Origin: Acanthochromis polyacanthus | Lineage: Eukaryota > Chordata > Actinopteri > Pomacentridae | DNA: 64,000 nucleotides | Assembly (NCBI RefSeq): GCF_021347895.1 | Contig: NC_067132.1 | Span: 9,230,995 to 9,294,994, forward strand | Direction of reading: 5' to 3' | Part shown: positions 1 through 10,010 of the stretch, piece after piece | Layout: the number at the start of each line of letters is the position of its first letter | How positions within the stretch are numbered: position 1 is the first letter of the stretch | Notes under the pieces: generated by a model | Seen by the model: only the letters and a program-made list of their open reading frames with translations | Told to the model about the DNA's origin: nothing | Database searches by the model: none | Made by a program: the position numbers and the translations under genes

Positions 1-2059
1 ATGGACAAACACAGAGAAAATGACCATTTGTAGAGAGACAACAGGTGATTCAAAGAGCTCACTCTACACACACTGGCTTCAGGCATCGGCCATTGATTAG
101 TCAGATTAATTAAAGGATAGCTTCCAGACACCACCGTTGTCCAGCCAGGAAATGAAAACAAAAATCTGCTCCTGAAGCAAATTCACGTAAAGAAAAGGAA
201 AAAAAAAAACAAGAACAGGAAATCGATGTTAAGGCCTCATGATGCAAGCAAAACCTTAGCCCTCACTCTTTTGATTATCTAACTCCCAAGAACAACAAAC
301 CCAATTAATGATATCGTTTTCTGGCTCCATTGAGCCATTTTCTCCATCCGAGATAACCTAGAGACACCAAACATTCTGATAAATGGTCCGTAAACTCCTA
401 TCTGCTAAAATAACAACACTGCCTAATGTGTCCACTAGGAAGCTTATCACAATGTAATCATTATTGTGTTTGCACTGAGATTACAATGTAGGTCAATGCT
501 GCATACAGAGTATAATGTTCATTACTTAGCTTTGACTTGACATTCACAGTCTTTCAAGTGTTTTTCTCACCCACTCAAACGGAAGGAGTGATGTTCGTGC
601 TTGAGTGAGGTGTGAATCAGAGACTATATGTTTTTATATCATTTCAACCTGATATCACATTCCAATCATGTATTGTTTGGGATTAGATCTGGTGGCCCTT
701 TGCTCTGTGCATTAACAAGAATGTGTCGGGCATATTTCTGATTAGTATGGCTTCAATTTGAATAAATGAGCAGTGCAATATGAACTTCTGAAGAGTATCA
801 AATTGGCTGTGATTATACATTCCTTCATCACATCCGACGACTACATCATTAAAAAAGTAATTTCCTGATTAGCATAAATACACAGTAATAATGGCAGGAG
901 GAAAAGAGAGCAAACAAAACTTACTTTTTCTTTTTTTTAATCAAATGTACTGTGTAAAGAGTAGTACTTGCACAGCAGAAACTTAAGTGAAGCAGGAAAG
1001 TGACATGACAGGTAGAGACTGTTGCTGAATTTAAGTGCCTGTTTTAAATTCTTCAAACTGGTCAATGTTTGTACTCCAAACCAGGAAAATGAGTCTCTGA
1101 CACTTAGTTTCAGTGCCGCCAGACCTACTACACCCAACTATCATTCTGCTATAAAGAGGAAAACACTCCGGTTTGTTTGTATTTCATTAAACCAATCACA
1201 GTTCTTAGACACGGCTACACCAAGGTTGTGGCAGCAGCAGGTTGCCATTCTCATACACCACATATTTACACAGGAACAGTGGCTAATTCATCATTCAAGA
1301 TTTACTGCAATTTTGAAAACAAGGGGTCACTGATTGTTAATAGCCAGTACAGTATTGTGTCTAATGATGTAATTAGAATGTGTTATTCTCCATTGATCTC
1401 CGCATGACTTCTGTGCAGGTTATTCCACTTCCCAGGTCCACCTGATCTCCCCAAATGCAGGCTACAGCTGAGGGAGACTGACAGTTGCTCTAATCTGAGA
1501 TTAAAAAGCACTCCATAGCTGGGGCCTTGCTCCCAGCCTGCCCACCCTATGTCCTCCATCACCTCTACCCAAGCGATGCATCAATGGCAGGCAACACCGA
1601 GGGCTGACGGATTGGATGTCAGTGTGCAGGATCCACATCTGGTGACACCTAATCCCTATCTGCCTATCAGAACATTAACATTAAGTTCTGTAGGATTGGT
1701 TTGTTTAGTGCATCTTAACAATGTTTGGTCTGTTTACCTCAGTGCTGAGTTTATGTGTTTTCATTATCTAATGGATATCAAGGTAAGATCCTTCGTTCAT
1801 CCTCATTTATTTTTCCCTATGTGGGTACATTCCTTTAATTTAGTTTTTTTTTTAACTGGTGTGTTAACATTACAATAATTACGTGTGTGCCTTGGTAAAT
1901 ACATTTATCAAACTCAAAGTAAGTAGGGTAAATGTAAATTCTAACCTCTTTCTTCTTGGTCTTTATTAAAAATAGATAATTAAAAATGGTATAGGTTACT
2001 ACAAATCAGTTCAAAGTTGTTCTGAACGATCACCTTTATCCTGAAAAACATGAAACATT
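1..2059. other. Gene-free stretch, nothing assigned
   Basis: AT-rich single-copy-looking DNA. The open frames here (up to about 109 codons at 1549-1878) have no recognisable domain, no shared copy elsewhere in the window and no splice-site context that I trust. I see no repeat termini. It could be intergenic or intronic. Confidence 0.5.
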
Positions 2060-2345
2060 TCTGTCCAAACGGGAGATGTCTCTTCCAGGGTGGGGATACC
2101 TCCATTCACAGGGCATGATGGGTCACTGAATTGTTTGATGAAAATGACATCAATCCTCTACTCTGCTTTTACTCCAGACCTCAACCTAACGAAGCACATT
2201 TCTAGACAGTGCTCTCTACTCCTGTCATCACAGCACCAAATGAGGGAGTGTCTTTTGGAAGATAGTGTTCATCACTCAGACTTGAAGAATCAATCAACTA
2301 AAGATGTTGTGGTGAAACACCATCTTACCAAGACATGCTGACTTC
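2060..2345 (+). pseudogene. Decayed Tc1/mariner-type transposase, C-terminal end
   Basis: This is a remnant of the end of a fish Tc1-like transposase, the DDE enzyme that cuts and pastes the element at TA sites. The text resembles the conserved end of such genes: a stretch reading FDENDIN, then a degraded version of the PDLNP segment that precedes the last catalytic acid, then a segment corresponding to the HQMRE-LLEE part near the C-terminus. The pieces are spread over different frames and interrupted by stops, and the region that should hold the final catalytic glutamate is deleted or mutated. No matching inverted repeat was found on either side, so this is an isolated fragment. The neighbouring TTAA element at 2384 lies only about 40 bp downstream, so the insertions are clustered. 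Family assignment rests on remembered resemblance, not a search. Confidence 0.6.
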
Positions 2346-2379
2346 TCATTTACTTTGTCACAGCCTCTACATATATCCT

Positions 2380-3288
2380 TTAAAGCTGCTGTCCGGAGTT
2401 TCCGTTTGTTTTCAATTTATGTATCATTTTTTAACAAAGCTTAAATGTGTTAGTCTAGTTCGATACTATAATATAAAGTTAGTATAACGCGATATGAAAA
2501 TTTATTCCTGAGCTCCGCCTTCCTCTCATAGACCCCCATGTTATTCCAAAAAGCGCCGGTCGCTGCCGACCAATCAAGTTCGAGCTTCAGCTTTGTCATG
2601 CTGTCAGTCAACGGTTACACGCACAGCAAGCAAGCCATGAAGAGGTGGGCGAGCTACGCACTACGCAACCGCGCGCACATTTGTTTTGCTTGTGGAGGAG
2701 AGAGCATCAGGGATCAGCAACTTCCAGAAAAGTTACCAATCCCACGGCTTGTCAGGCCAAGAGACTGCAGGACGTTTTTTGGCTCGGGGTGCTCGCGTCG
2801 CTCCCCGACCACGGCCTCCATAGCCCGCCTGACGGCTTCGTTTAGATGCCCGACCTCTGGAGGAAGATGTTGGGGCGTCTGGGACATACTCTTCGTCAGA
2901 GGAGTCATGCAATTCTGAACTCTAGATATAAATAAATAAACAATCTAACACATATACACGCGTAAATGCACTAAGTTTGATAAATCGAGAGGGATACACG
3001 AGTGTAATCACATATTGAAACTTTACTCGTTCGTCCTAGCAGATTCATGTTATTTTGTTATTAGGACAAGTTAGACTCAATACAGCATTCTAACGTAATT
3101 CCTTTATTATTTACTAAATGTACTAAATGCAGAAGAGGGGAAAACAGCAAAACAGGCGAGATGCTGCAGCACTCCGGGCACTTCTCTCATGTACTGCGCG
3201 CGTGCACAAATAAAGGGGCGAAATCAGAGGGAGGGACCAACAGTGTTTTGGGAGACGCTGCGATTCAAACTCCGGACAGCAGCTTTAA
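2380..3288 (-). mobile_element. TTAA-flanked DNA transposon, copy 1 (901 bp)
   Basis: The element occupies 2384-3284 and is bounded by TTAA on both sides (2380-2383 and 3285-3288). The terminal inverted repeats begin AGCTGCTGTCCGGAGTTT and end with its reverse complement. A second copy lies in the opposite orientation at 52261-53177, so the boundaries can be confirmed by comparison. TTAA duplications are made by piggyBac and Kolobok superfamily transposases. The termini do not start with the CCC typical of piggyBac, so Kolobok or another TTAA group is possible. It carries one internal exon-like segment on the minus strand (2733-2921) and no full transposase, so this copy is probably non-autonomous. 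The interior is GC-richer than the surroundings. Confidence 0.8.
2733..2921 (-). pseudogene. Exon-like remnant inside TTAA transposon copy 1
   Basis: Read on the minus strand, a CTAG acceptor-like site is followed by an open frame of 62 codons and a stop. It begins with an acidic serine-rich segment (HDSSDEEYVPDAP), followed by an Arg/Gly/Lys-rich segment (SRGRASKRSR, then GGRGRG), and ends SWPDKPWDW. The stop overlaps a GT donor-like site (ATTG|GTAACT), so the segment could be an internal exon. An acidic stretch followed by a basic one is common in N-terminal regions of transposases, but I recognise no specific family. The copy at 52640-52828 differs in this frame by one third-position change that keeps Asp. 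Two other open frames overlap the same bases: one on the same strand and an antisense frame of 126 codons at 2538-2918. Confidence 0.45.
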
Positions 3289-4736
3289 TGTTTGCATTTT
3301 AAACAGTATAATTCAGGTCATAAAAAATGACATTATTCTTTAAATTATTTAGCTAGAGAGTCTCCTGCATCATGGTGAGAAACCCAAAGCATGAGAATCC
3401 TGTCATGCCTGGTTGTGACTACTAAGCTGATTAGACAATCAATGTTTGGGCTGAGGTTTAGTGAGCAGTCACTGCTTTGGATACCTTCAACCATTCAATG
3501 AACAGGGAAAACATTAATATCCTACAGGGGAAATGCCAAATGCTATGAACTACAAACACTGTCAGAAACCAAACCCAGCACTGTGATTCAGGCGAGAGAC
3601 CTTAGACAATAAAGACGCTTACATGGAGTAAACACACTGGTAAGGGGGGGGGGGAAGGCACAACAGTAATCACCAGGATATCACTGCCCAAGAGTTTGTC
3701 TAACCCGAAATTTTCCACTTCACCAAACATCTGAAATTGTCCAAACCTTCACAACTGATTCGGGCAAGTCGGGCAATTTACTCACTTCTGTCTCCCCTTT
3801 ATCTCATTTTCTCTGTCAATAAGACAAGAAGAACAACAATGGTTACACGTGTAGCCTCTGACACTGTGCCATGACTTCCTGTTAGGGCAGAAAAGCTACA
3901 TATAGCACAGAAAAAAAAAGAAAGAACTTTTTTTCAAGTTCTCCTATATCCTTGCTTGTTTCCCTTGTCGATACATACTGCAGTGGCAATAGAGGATTCT
4001 ATTATTTACTTTCTGTTTCTCAAAACCATTCTCATATTACTTTTTTTTTTTTTTTTTACAAACTGTCAGACACATCACTTGTTGATGTCTGTTTGTCCGT
4101 TCAATAGAAGTCTGTTGCTGCTCTCACCTATGACACATTCTGACACTGCTCATGGTTCAGTGGCTTTCAGTAGATTTTTCAGCAGGCAGCAGTAAATCCA
4201 CTGTGCTCTTCACAGATTGGTACTGTATGGTACAATAAACCACACTGCTCTGGGACATCCAGTACACATGATATTTCTCTGTATCACTGCTTCTCTCTGT
4301 CTTCCTCCTCATTCCTAAACTCTGACCCCAAGGAACCAGGGGAGATTCATAATGTTGATGCCATACTGCCAAACCCCACAGCAGTGACTCTCGCCGATTT
4401 TACCCAAACTGTAAGTTACACAGCTGCTCAGAGTTATAAACAGAGAGAAATGCTTTGTGAATTTCAATTGGTAGCTAATCGGTCCATTAAGGGTCTACGA
4501 AACCAATATAAAACTTGTTTAATGTACTCCTGCGGGCCACTCAGAGCTGGTTCCAAGAAAAGCAAAGATGAGGAAGTAAAACTACCAACTTCTCTCTCAC
4601 AAGGCAAGATCAACTTTTTCTTAGGAATCTTAGAATCTGTCTCAATGACACAGCAAATTCACTTCTCCTTGCATGTGTTGTTGACCTCAATTCTGGAAAG
4701 TGAAAGTGTTTAAACCCCATCATATTCCATTGTTAA
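3289..4736. other. Gene-free stretch with short homopolymer runs
   Basis: No gene or recognised repeat family. It contains a G run near 3644-3654 and T/A runs near 3910 and 4041-4058. Open frames such as 4384-4713 (109 codons) show no domain and are treated as chance. Confidence 0.45.
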
Positions 4737-6600
4737 ATTCAATTCAATTCAATTCAATTTTATTTATATAGCATCAATTACAGTCAACTCGTCTCAAGAC
4801 GCTTTACAGAACCCAAATGCCTGACCCCCAGAGCAAGCCCAAAGGCGACAGTGGCAAGGAAAAACACCCTTTTAACAGGGAAGAAACCTCGAGCAGAACC
4901 CGGCTCTATATAGGGGGGACCCATCTTCCTGCTGGCCGGGCGGGTTGAGAAGGACAGAAGAGGGCAAGGGGGAGGGATGGGAGAAGAGGGAGGGGTGGGA
5001 AAGCAAGGAAAACACAACACACATTTGGATACATGCATGACAGGATATGTGACACAGGCAAAGTATAAGCTAACATTGAAAACTGACTCATAATTTACTC
5101 TTATGATGTACCGCTCTGACATTAAACATACTCCATATATAGCTAGCAGTAAAATTCAAACAGTATGTAAGTTAGCATAACAGTATAGTGAAGGCAATGC
5201 AGAGTTGACTGGTGGAAAAAGGGAGTTGGAAGCAGAGGGCTGGAGGAAGGTCAGCAGCAGCATCCCACAGTGGACATGGTGGAGACTGGACCAGCTGGTG
5301 GAACATCAACCGCAGATCTGAAGCATCCAGCTCTGGGACCAGGGACACTCGGAGAAATAGCACAGGGGGAAACAGAGTGAATGTACTGCAATAACGGTAT
5401 ACATATTAAATGTAAAGGTAGATAGAGAAGGGCTCAGTGCGTCAAGAAAAGTCCCCCAGCAGCCTAGGCCTATAGCAGCATGACTAGGGGCAGAACGAAG
5501 GGACGTCCAAGAAGGAGTCAGCTGTGCAAATGAAGACACAAGCCGAACCCCTGTGGGTCACCCAGTCAGCCCCAACTATAAGATTTGTCAAAAAGGAACG
5601 TTTTAAGCCTGGTCTTAAAAATAGAGAGGGTGTCTGCCTCCCGAACCCAAACTGGGAGCAGGTTCCACAGGAGAGGCGCCTGATAACTGAAGGCTCTGCC
5701 TCCCATTCTACTTTTAGAAATTCTAGGAACAACAAGTAAGCCTGCAGCTTGAGAGCGAAGAGTTCTACTAGGATAATGTGGTACTATCAGATCTTTAAGA
5801 TATGAAGGAGATTGGTTATTAAGAGCTTTATATGTCAGAAGAAGGATTTTAAATTCTATTCTGGATTTAACAGGAAGCCAGTGAAGAGAAGCAAGTATAG
5901 GGGAAATATGATCTCTTTTGCTAACTCCTGTCAGTACTCTCGCAGCAGCGTTTTGGATCAACTGTAGATGTTTGAGAGAACTATTTGGACAACCCGATAA
6001 TAAGGAATTGCAATAGTCAAGCCTGGAAGTAACAAAAGCATGAACTAATTTTTCTGCATCACTCTGAGACAGAATGTTCCTGATTTTTACAATATTACGC
6101 AGGTGAGAAAAGGAAGTCCTACAGACTTGCTTTATGTGTGAGTTAAAGGACATGTCCTGGTCAAAAATAACTCCAAGATTCCTCACAGTAGTACTGGAGG
6201 CCAATGTGATGCCATCCAGAGTAACTATTTGCTTTGAAAGCGAGTTTCTAAGATGTTTGGGGCCAAATACAATGACTTCAGTTTTGTCTGAATTTAGCAG
6301 TAGGAAGTTAAAAGTCATCCAGGTTTTAATGTCCTTAAGACAATCTTGCAGTCTAGCTAACTGATCAGTTTCATCTGGCTTCATAGATAAATACAATTGT
6401 GTGTCATCTGCATAACAATGGAAGTTAATACAATGCTTCCTAATAATATTGCCTAAAGGAAGCATGTATAATGTGAAAAGTATCGGTCCTAAGACAGAAC
6501 CCTGAGGAACTCCATGATTAACTTTAGTATGCTCAGAAGAGTTATTGTTGACATGCACAAACTGGAACCTATCTGATAAGTAGGATTTTTTTAAATAAAA
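4737..6600 (-). mobile_element. 5'-truncated L2-clade LINE retrotransposon
   Basis: A non-LTR retrotransposon on the minus strand. Its 3' end is the (AATTC)n run at 4737-4760, followed in plus-strand order by the TTTATTTATATAGC motif typical of fish L2-like 3' untranslated regions. The 3' untranslated region runs to about 5565 and the reverse-transcriptase frame occupies 5566 to about 6600. The endonuclease and the N-terminal half of the polymerase are missing. This is the usual result of incomplete reverse transcription, so the copy cannot move by itself. The exact 5' junction is uncertain by about 10 bases, and I could not identify a clear target-site duplication. Confidence 0.85.
5566..6597 (-). 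pseudogene. LINE reverse transcriptase, C-terminal part, frame intact
   Basis: This is the polymerase that copies LINE RNA into DNA at the chromosomal nick. The 330-codon frame counted from 6558 starts at an internal GTG, and the same frame continues upstream for about 13 more codons (with a YLSDR segment) before the truncation. Visible landmarks, numbered from 6558, are [10 protein letters not shown] at residues 16-25, the catalytic YADD at 49-52, LNSDKTEV at 89-95, [10 protein letters not shown] at 178-187, IQNAAAR at 201-207 and SLHWLPV at 224-230. The [20 protein letters not shown] series is typical of the L2 clade. There are no internal stops or frameshifts, which suggests a fairly recent insertion, but the endonuclease and start codon are lacking, so it is a dead fragment. 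Confidence 0.9.
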
Positions 6601-6810
6601 ACATCGCCTTGTAGTTTTATGCCTCTGTCAGCTGGTCAAGTTGCAGCTTAAAACTATATTTCTGGTGGTCGTGGAGGCATCACATATATCTTCAGCCTGG
6701 CATTAAAGAAGGTTATTGCAATCACCACAATGTCAAAGTGTCCAATTAAGATTAATGTCCCCAAATCAGCATGTGACCAGATGTGAAATATAATCATAAT
6801 TATGGAGCCA

Positions 6811-7099
6811 GAATGCTGACAGTAAGTTTTGGCATTGAAAAATGTTGAATCGAAAGCGAAAATACAAACACTGAACTTTCAATCTTACTGGCAGTGTTTT
6901 CACGGAGTCATAATGCTGACAGTAAGTTTTGCCATTGAAAAATGTTGAATCGAAAGCGAAAATACAAACACTGAACTTTCAATCTTACTGGCAGTGTTTT
7001 CACGGAGTCATAATGCTGACAGTAAGTTTTGCCATTGAAAAATGTTGAATTCAAAGCAAAAATACAAACATTGAACTTTCAATCTTACTGGCAGTGTTT
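6811..7099 (+). repeat. 100-bp tandem repeat, three units, in the left arm
   Basis: Units start at 6811, 6911 and 7011 (period exactly 100 bp), each opening with AATGCTGACAGTAAGTTTT and containing TTGAACTTTCAATCTTACTG or a close variant. Units 1 and 2 are nearly identical; unit 3 differs in a few positions and runs into a G-rich tract. The opposite arm of the same transposon has a single unit (about 9278-9377), so the expansion happened on one side only, after or during the life of the element. Confidence 0.9.
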
Positions 7100-7346
7100 T
7101 CGTGTGAGGGGCGGGGGCTGGGGGGGCGGGGTTTATAGCACGAGAACGCGCTTCTTGTTTTTGAGGAAAGGGGACAGGAGCAGATTGCCCTGAGCTGGCT
7201 AACGCCATTTTCGTTTGACCAAGCATGGATCAGAGTTCACCTCAGGGGCGGATTGAACGTTATTTCATTCGGTCATTTGACCGAAGGGCCGGTCCACATG
7301 TGGGCCAGTACGCTGGTATTTACTAAATAATTTTGATTATTGGGCA

Positions 7347-7545
7347 CCAGACGCCCGTATAGCTTACAGGGTTAAGCAGGCGACCCATGTAAAGGGGCTA
7401 GAATCCAATGCAGCGGCTCGGGTTCGATTCCTGCCTGCGGCCCTATGCTGCATGTCATCCCCCTACTTTTCTCCCCATCTCCTGTCCCTCTGCACTGCGA
7501 CTATCACAATAAAAAGGCAAAAAAAATTTGAAAAAGGATTTTTTA
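7347..7545 (+). repeat. tRNA-derived SINE
   Basis: A short retroposon with an RNA polymerase III-type head: an A-box-like stretch at 7360-7376 and a near-perfect B box (GGTTCGATTCC) at 7421-7431. The body contains TGCTGCATGTCATCCCC and a pyrimidine-rich segment, followed by an A-rich tail near 7510-7540. It belongs to the same family as the minus-strand copy at 46383-46548, which has the same order of head, GGCCC junction and tail. It lies inside the hAT-like element at 7243-8096. Confidence 0.7.
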
Positions 7546-7651
7546 TGGTCTGAATTGTAATCAACTCTATGAGCTGGGGGGGGGATTCGAGTCGATTGCA
7601 CAGGTGGGCTGGTCTGGTCCATAAAGTCCCGGGCCGAATTTGACTCCCAAT

Positions 7652-8091
7652 CCGGTGTTCAAGATTAACTGGTGTTCTGATCAACTGGTGATATTCAGTG
7701 AGCGAGGCAGCTGTTACAACGGCAACACATAGCATAGGTGACTGTACCGATGCCTGTTCAAAACACACAGGCGTCAATAAACTGTTCCGAAATGTTCTTG
7801 TCAGCTTTAACGTTGTACGTTGTCGTTATTGCTCTGTTTGGATTCACGGCTGTTCAGTCTACCAGTAAAATACTCAGTTTAATGAGGACTTCCACCTAAC
7901 GGAGTGGAAATATCACTTCACTGTGGTAGAGTGTGACGATCTACATCAGATTAACTGGTGACAGTCTGTGGCCTCAGTCAGAAACAGCAAGAGTAGGTAA
8001 GGGGTCCTGAAAAGCCACGCCTACGAAGCATCTGTCTCAGAAACCCTGCTATCACCAGTTGATCGGAACACCAGTTAATCTTGACAACCGG
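7652..8091. mobile_element. Inverted-repeat element flanked by CCGG, innermost insertion
   Basis: The element is 7656-8087 (432 bp). The ends read TGTTCAAGATTAACTGGTG and its near-perfect complement, and inverted similarity continues for about 38 bp through ATCAACTGGTGATA. CCGG occurs on both sides (7652-7655 and 8088-8091) and appears only once in the reconstructed host end CAATCCGGCCCTG, so it looks like a 4-bp target duplication. A further internal GATTAACTGGTGA copy near 7948 resembles the terminal motif. There is no open frame of note. Confidence 0.65.
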
Positions 8092-8245
8092 CCCTGGGAC
8101 TTCGAAAACGCCAGTAAGTCTGTTTCTCTTTGTACGTATTAGTATATAATATTTTTCCACACAGAACTTCGTGGTGTTAAAACCACTTTAGGCTTCATAT
8201 TATGCTAAATTAGCAAACGTGCTAACGTTCTCTAAGCTAGTTAAT

Positions 8246-8974
8246 GTAAAAGGGCTTTGACTCGTTTCTACAGACACATTTCCACTCACAGGAGGGATTC
8301 TTCATCAACTTAAATATTATTATTCAATATTATTTATGAAATAACCCCTTTAAGCTGCAGTCAATTCCAGCCATTTTCAGTACAAAAAAAATCGCTAATA
8401 TTCTGTTTGTAAATAAAAATATGACGAGAAATACAGGGACTATTGGACGCGCATCGCGAGGTGCATTTCCTCGAAAACAACCTGTTCGTGGATTATATAC
8501 CGTCTTCAAGACATGTTTTGGACAAAATAGTTTACTGGCTTGTTTCGTCTGGATGTCCAAGGTTGGATTACGGCCGTTTTTTTGTGGAATATTTTCATTT
8601 GTGTGTAATAATGACACTGGAAATGTGAGTCGCGCTGTGTACGTTAAAGCCGTGTATAGAGAACGGATGGATGGATATTCGTTGTTTGTCGGATAAATGT
8701 GTTTATATTACCCGCTGTAGTAATCACATCTGAAAGTGGTTTATACCGGCGGATTCATGAGAATCTAAGCTTTCCATCGGCGTATAGTGTTTGTATAATC
8801 GCGTTTGCAGTTTCAGACATTTAGCAAATTGCTTATGCAGATCTCAAACTGTACCGCGGGCGGGACACTGAAGCGCAACGGGTTAAATAACTTAAATATT
8901 ATTTCGCCACAACTTAGCCCCTCCAGAAAAAACGCAGGTAAAAATTCTTGATTCTGCGGGCTAAATCCTTTATT
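8246..8974. other. Loop of the outer inverted-repeat transposon
   Basis: The single-copy centre between the two arms. Overlapping open frames at 8421-8696 (91 codons) and 8443-8628 (61 codons) on the plus strand show no recognised domain; the second contains DAHREVHFLENN. They could be remnants of a transposase exon or chance. Confidence 0.35.
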
Positions 8975-9383
8975 ATGCATTAGCTAGCTTAGAGAACGTT
9001 AGCACGTTTGCTAAATTAGCATAATATGAAGCCTAAAGTGGTTTTAACGCCACAAGGTTCTGTGTGGAAAAATATTATCTACCAATACGTACAAAGAGAA
9101 ACAGACTTACTGGGGTTTTCGAAGTCCCAGGTCCAGGAGAACTCTAATCCATGCTTGGTCAAACGAAAATGGCGTTAGCCAGCACAGGGCAATCTCCTCC
9201 TGTCCCCTTTCCTCAAAAACAAGAAGTGCGTTCTCGCGCTATAAGCCCCGCCCCCCCAAGCCCCCGCCCCTCACGCGAAAACACTGCCAGTAAGATTGAA
9301 AGTTCAATGTTTGTATTTTCGCTTTGAATTCAACATTTTTCAATGGCAAAACTTACTGTCAGCATTATGGCTCCATACATAAT

Positions 9384-10010
9384 GTCCTTCTATTCCTGAG
9401 TTATGGTGTTCAATAATGGACACAAAAGTGTTTTTGCAGAAGATGATGTCACAGTCAGGGTGACCTCTGACCTTTTAGATTTAAAATGAAATGATGTCTT
9501 TGTTTTAACCCATAAAACATTTGTGGGAGATTTTGTCACTATATTTTATGAATTCTTTAGTTATGGCAAGAAGATTTATCTTGTTACCTGAACATTGGTT
9601 TTGAAGCTCAGTGTGGTGGCTCCGCATAACTCCTGGTTAATTCCAAAATAAGCAAAGAGGTGGAGTGGAGGTGTGGTGAGTACACCCACCTGTCAATCAA
9701 AGCAGCTGCGTCTTTTTGGTCTATGAGGAATGACTTGTTAGTGAGCCTCAAGTGGCTGTTCATAGAACTACAGTTTGGCACTTCTGTGTTGACTAAATTT
9801 TTTCGTTCCCAGAGGTTACTGCTGAGCAAAAACCTGCTTTCTGAATTCATAATGACCTAGACCGAATGCCACTGAATTCTAATCAGGATATCATTAAGAT
9901 CAAGTGAATGTTTTTACCAAATCTGAAGAGATTCCTTAAAGTGGTGTTCATGGGAATCAGACAGACAGACGGACTGAGACATAATGTCTCCAGCCTAAAA
10001 AACATACACA
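9384..10010 (+). repeat. Decayed fish dispersed repeat, split into two parts
   Basis: The segment 9440-9550 (GTCACAGTCAGGGTGACC, then CATTTGTGGGAGATTTTGTCA) and the segment 9869-10010 (AGTGAATGTTTTTACCAAAT, then CAGACAGACAGACGG and ATAATGTCTCC) resemble parts of a dispersed repeat that I recall from many fish genomes, with a GTGACCTTGACCTTTGACC core and an ACGGACGG tail. The 300 bases between them are unassigned. Family identity is from memory only. Confidence 0.4.

Larger units (their letters stand above)
7243..8096. mobile_element. hAT-like non-autonomous element, inserted in the outer element
   Basis: The termini are CAGGGGCGGATTG (7243) and CAATCCGGCCCTG. The last nine bases lie at 8088-8096 because a younger element interrupts the right end. 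CAGGG...CCCTG ends are typical of hAT transposons. It separates two pieces of the outer element's left arm, which proves that it inserted later. Comparison with the intact right arm suggests that about six bases of target were lost, and no clean 8-bp duplication is visible. There is no coding region. Confidence 0.6.
6795..9383. mobile_element. Long-inverted-repeat DNA transposon with 6-bp target duplication, host of nested insertions
   Basis: The outer element spans 6801-9377. Its ends read TATGGAGCCA and TGGCTCCATA, flanked by CATAAT on both sides (6795-6800 and 9378-9383). The inverted arms are about 400 bp. The right arm (about 8975-9377) is continuous, whereas the left arm is split into 6801-7242 and 8097-8245 by a younger insertion at 7243-8096. 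The left arm also has two extra 100-bp repeat units. Removing these additions gives an ancestral element of about 1.5 kb with a loop of about 730 bp (8246-8974). No transposase domain was recognised, so it is non-autonomous. A 6-bp duplication is uncommon; I recall it for groups such as Dada and IS3EU, but the family needs a database comparison. Confidence 0.75.

Noticed and set aside
2538..2918. 126-codon plus-strand frame inside the TTAA element, also present antisense in copy 2 (52643-53023)
   Set aside because: Both copies are so similar that any open frame would be shared. The differences seen (Val/Ile, Thr/Ala and others) are non-synonymous in this frame, and it runs antisense to the exon-like segment, so I treat it as a shadow.
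7360..7431. Functional tRNA gene
   Set aside because: A and B boxes are present, but the sequence does not fold into a complete cloverleaf and is followed by a SINE body and A-rich tail.
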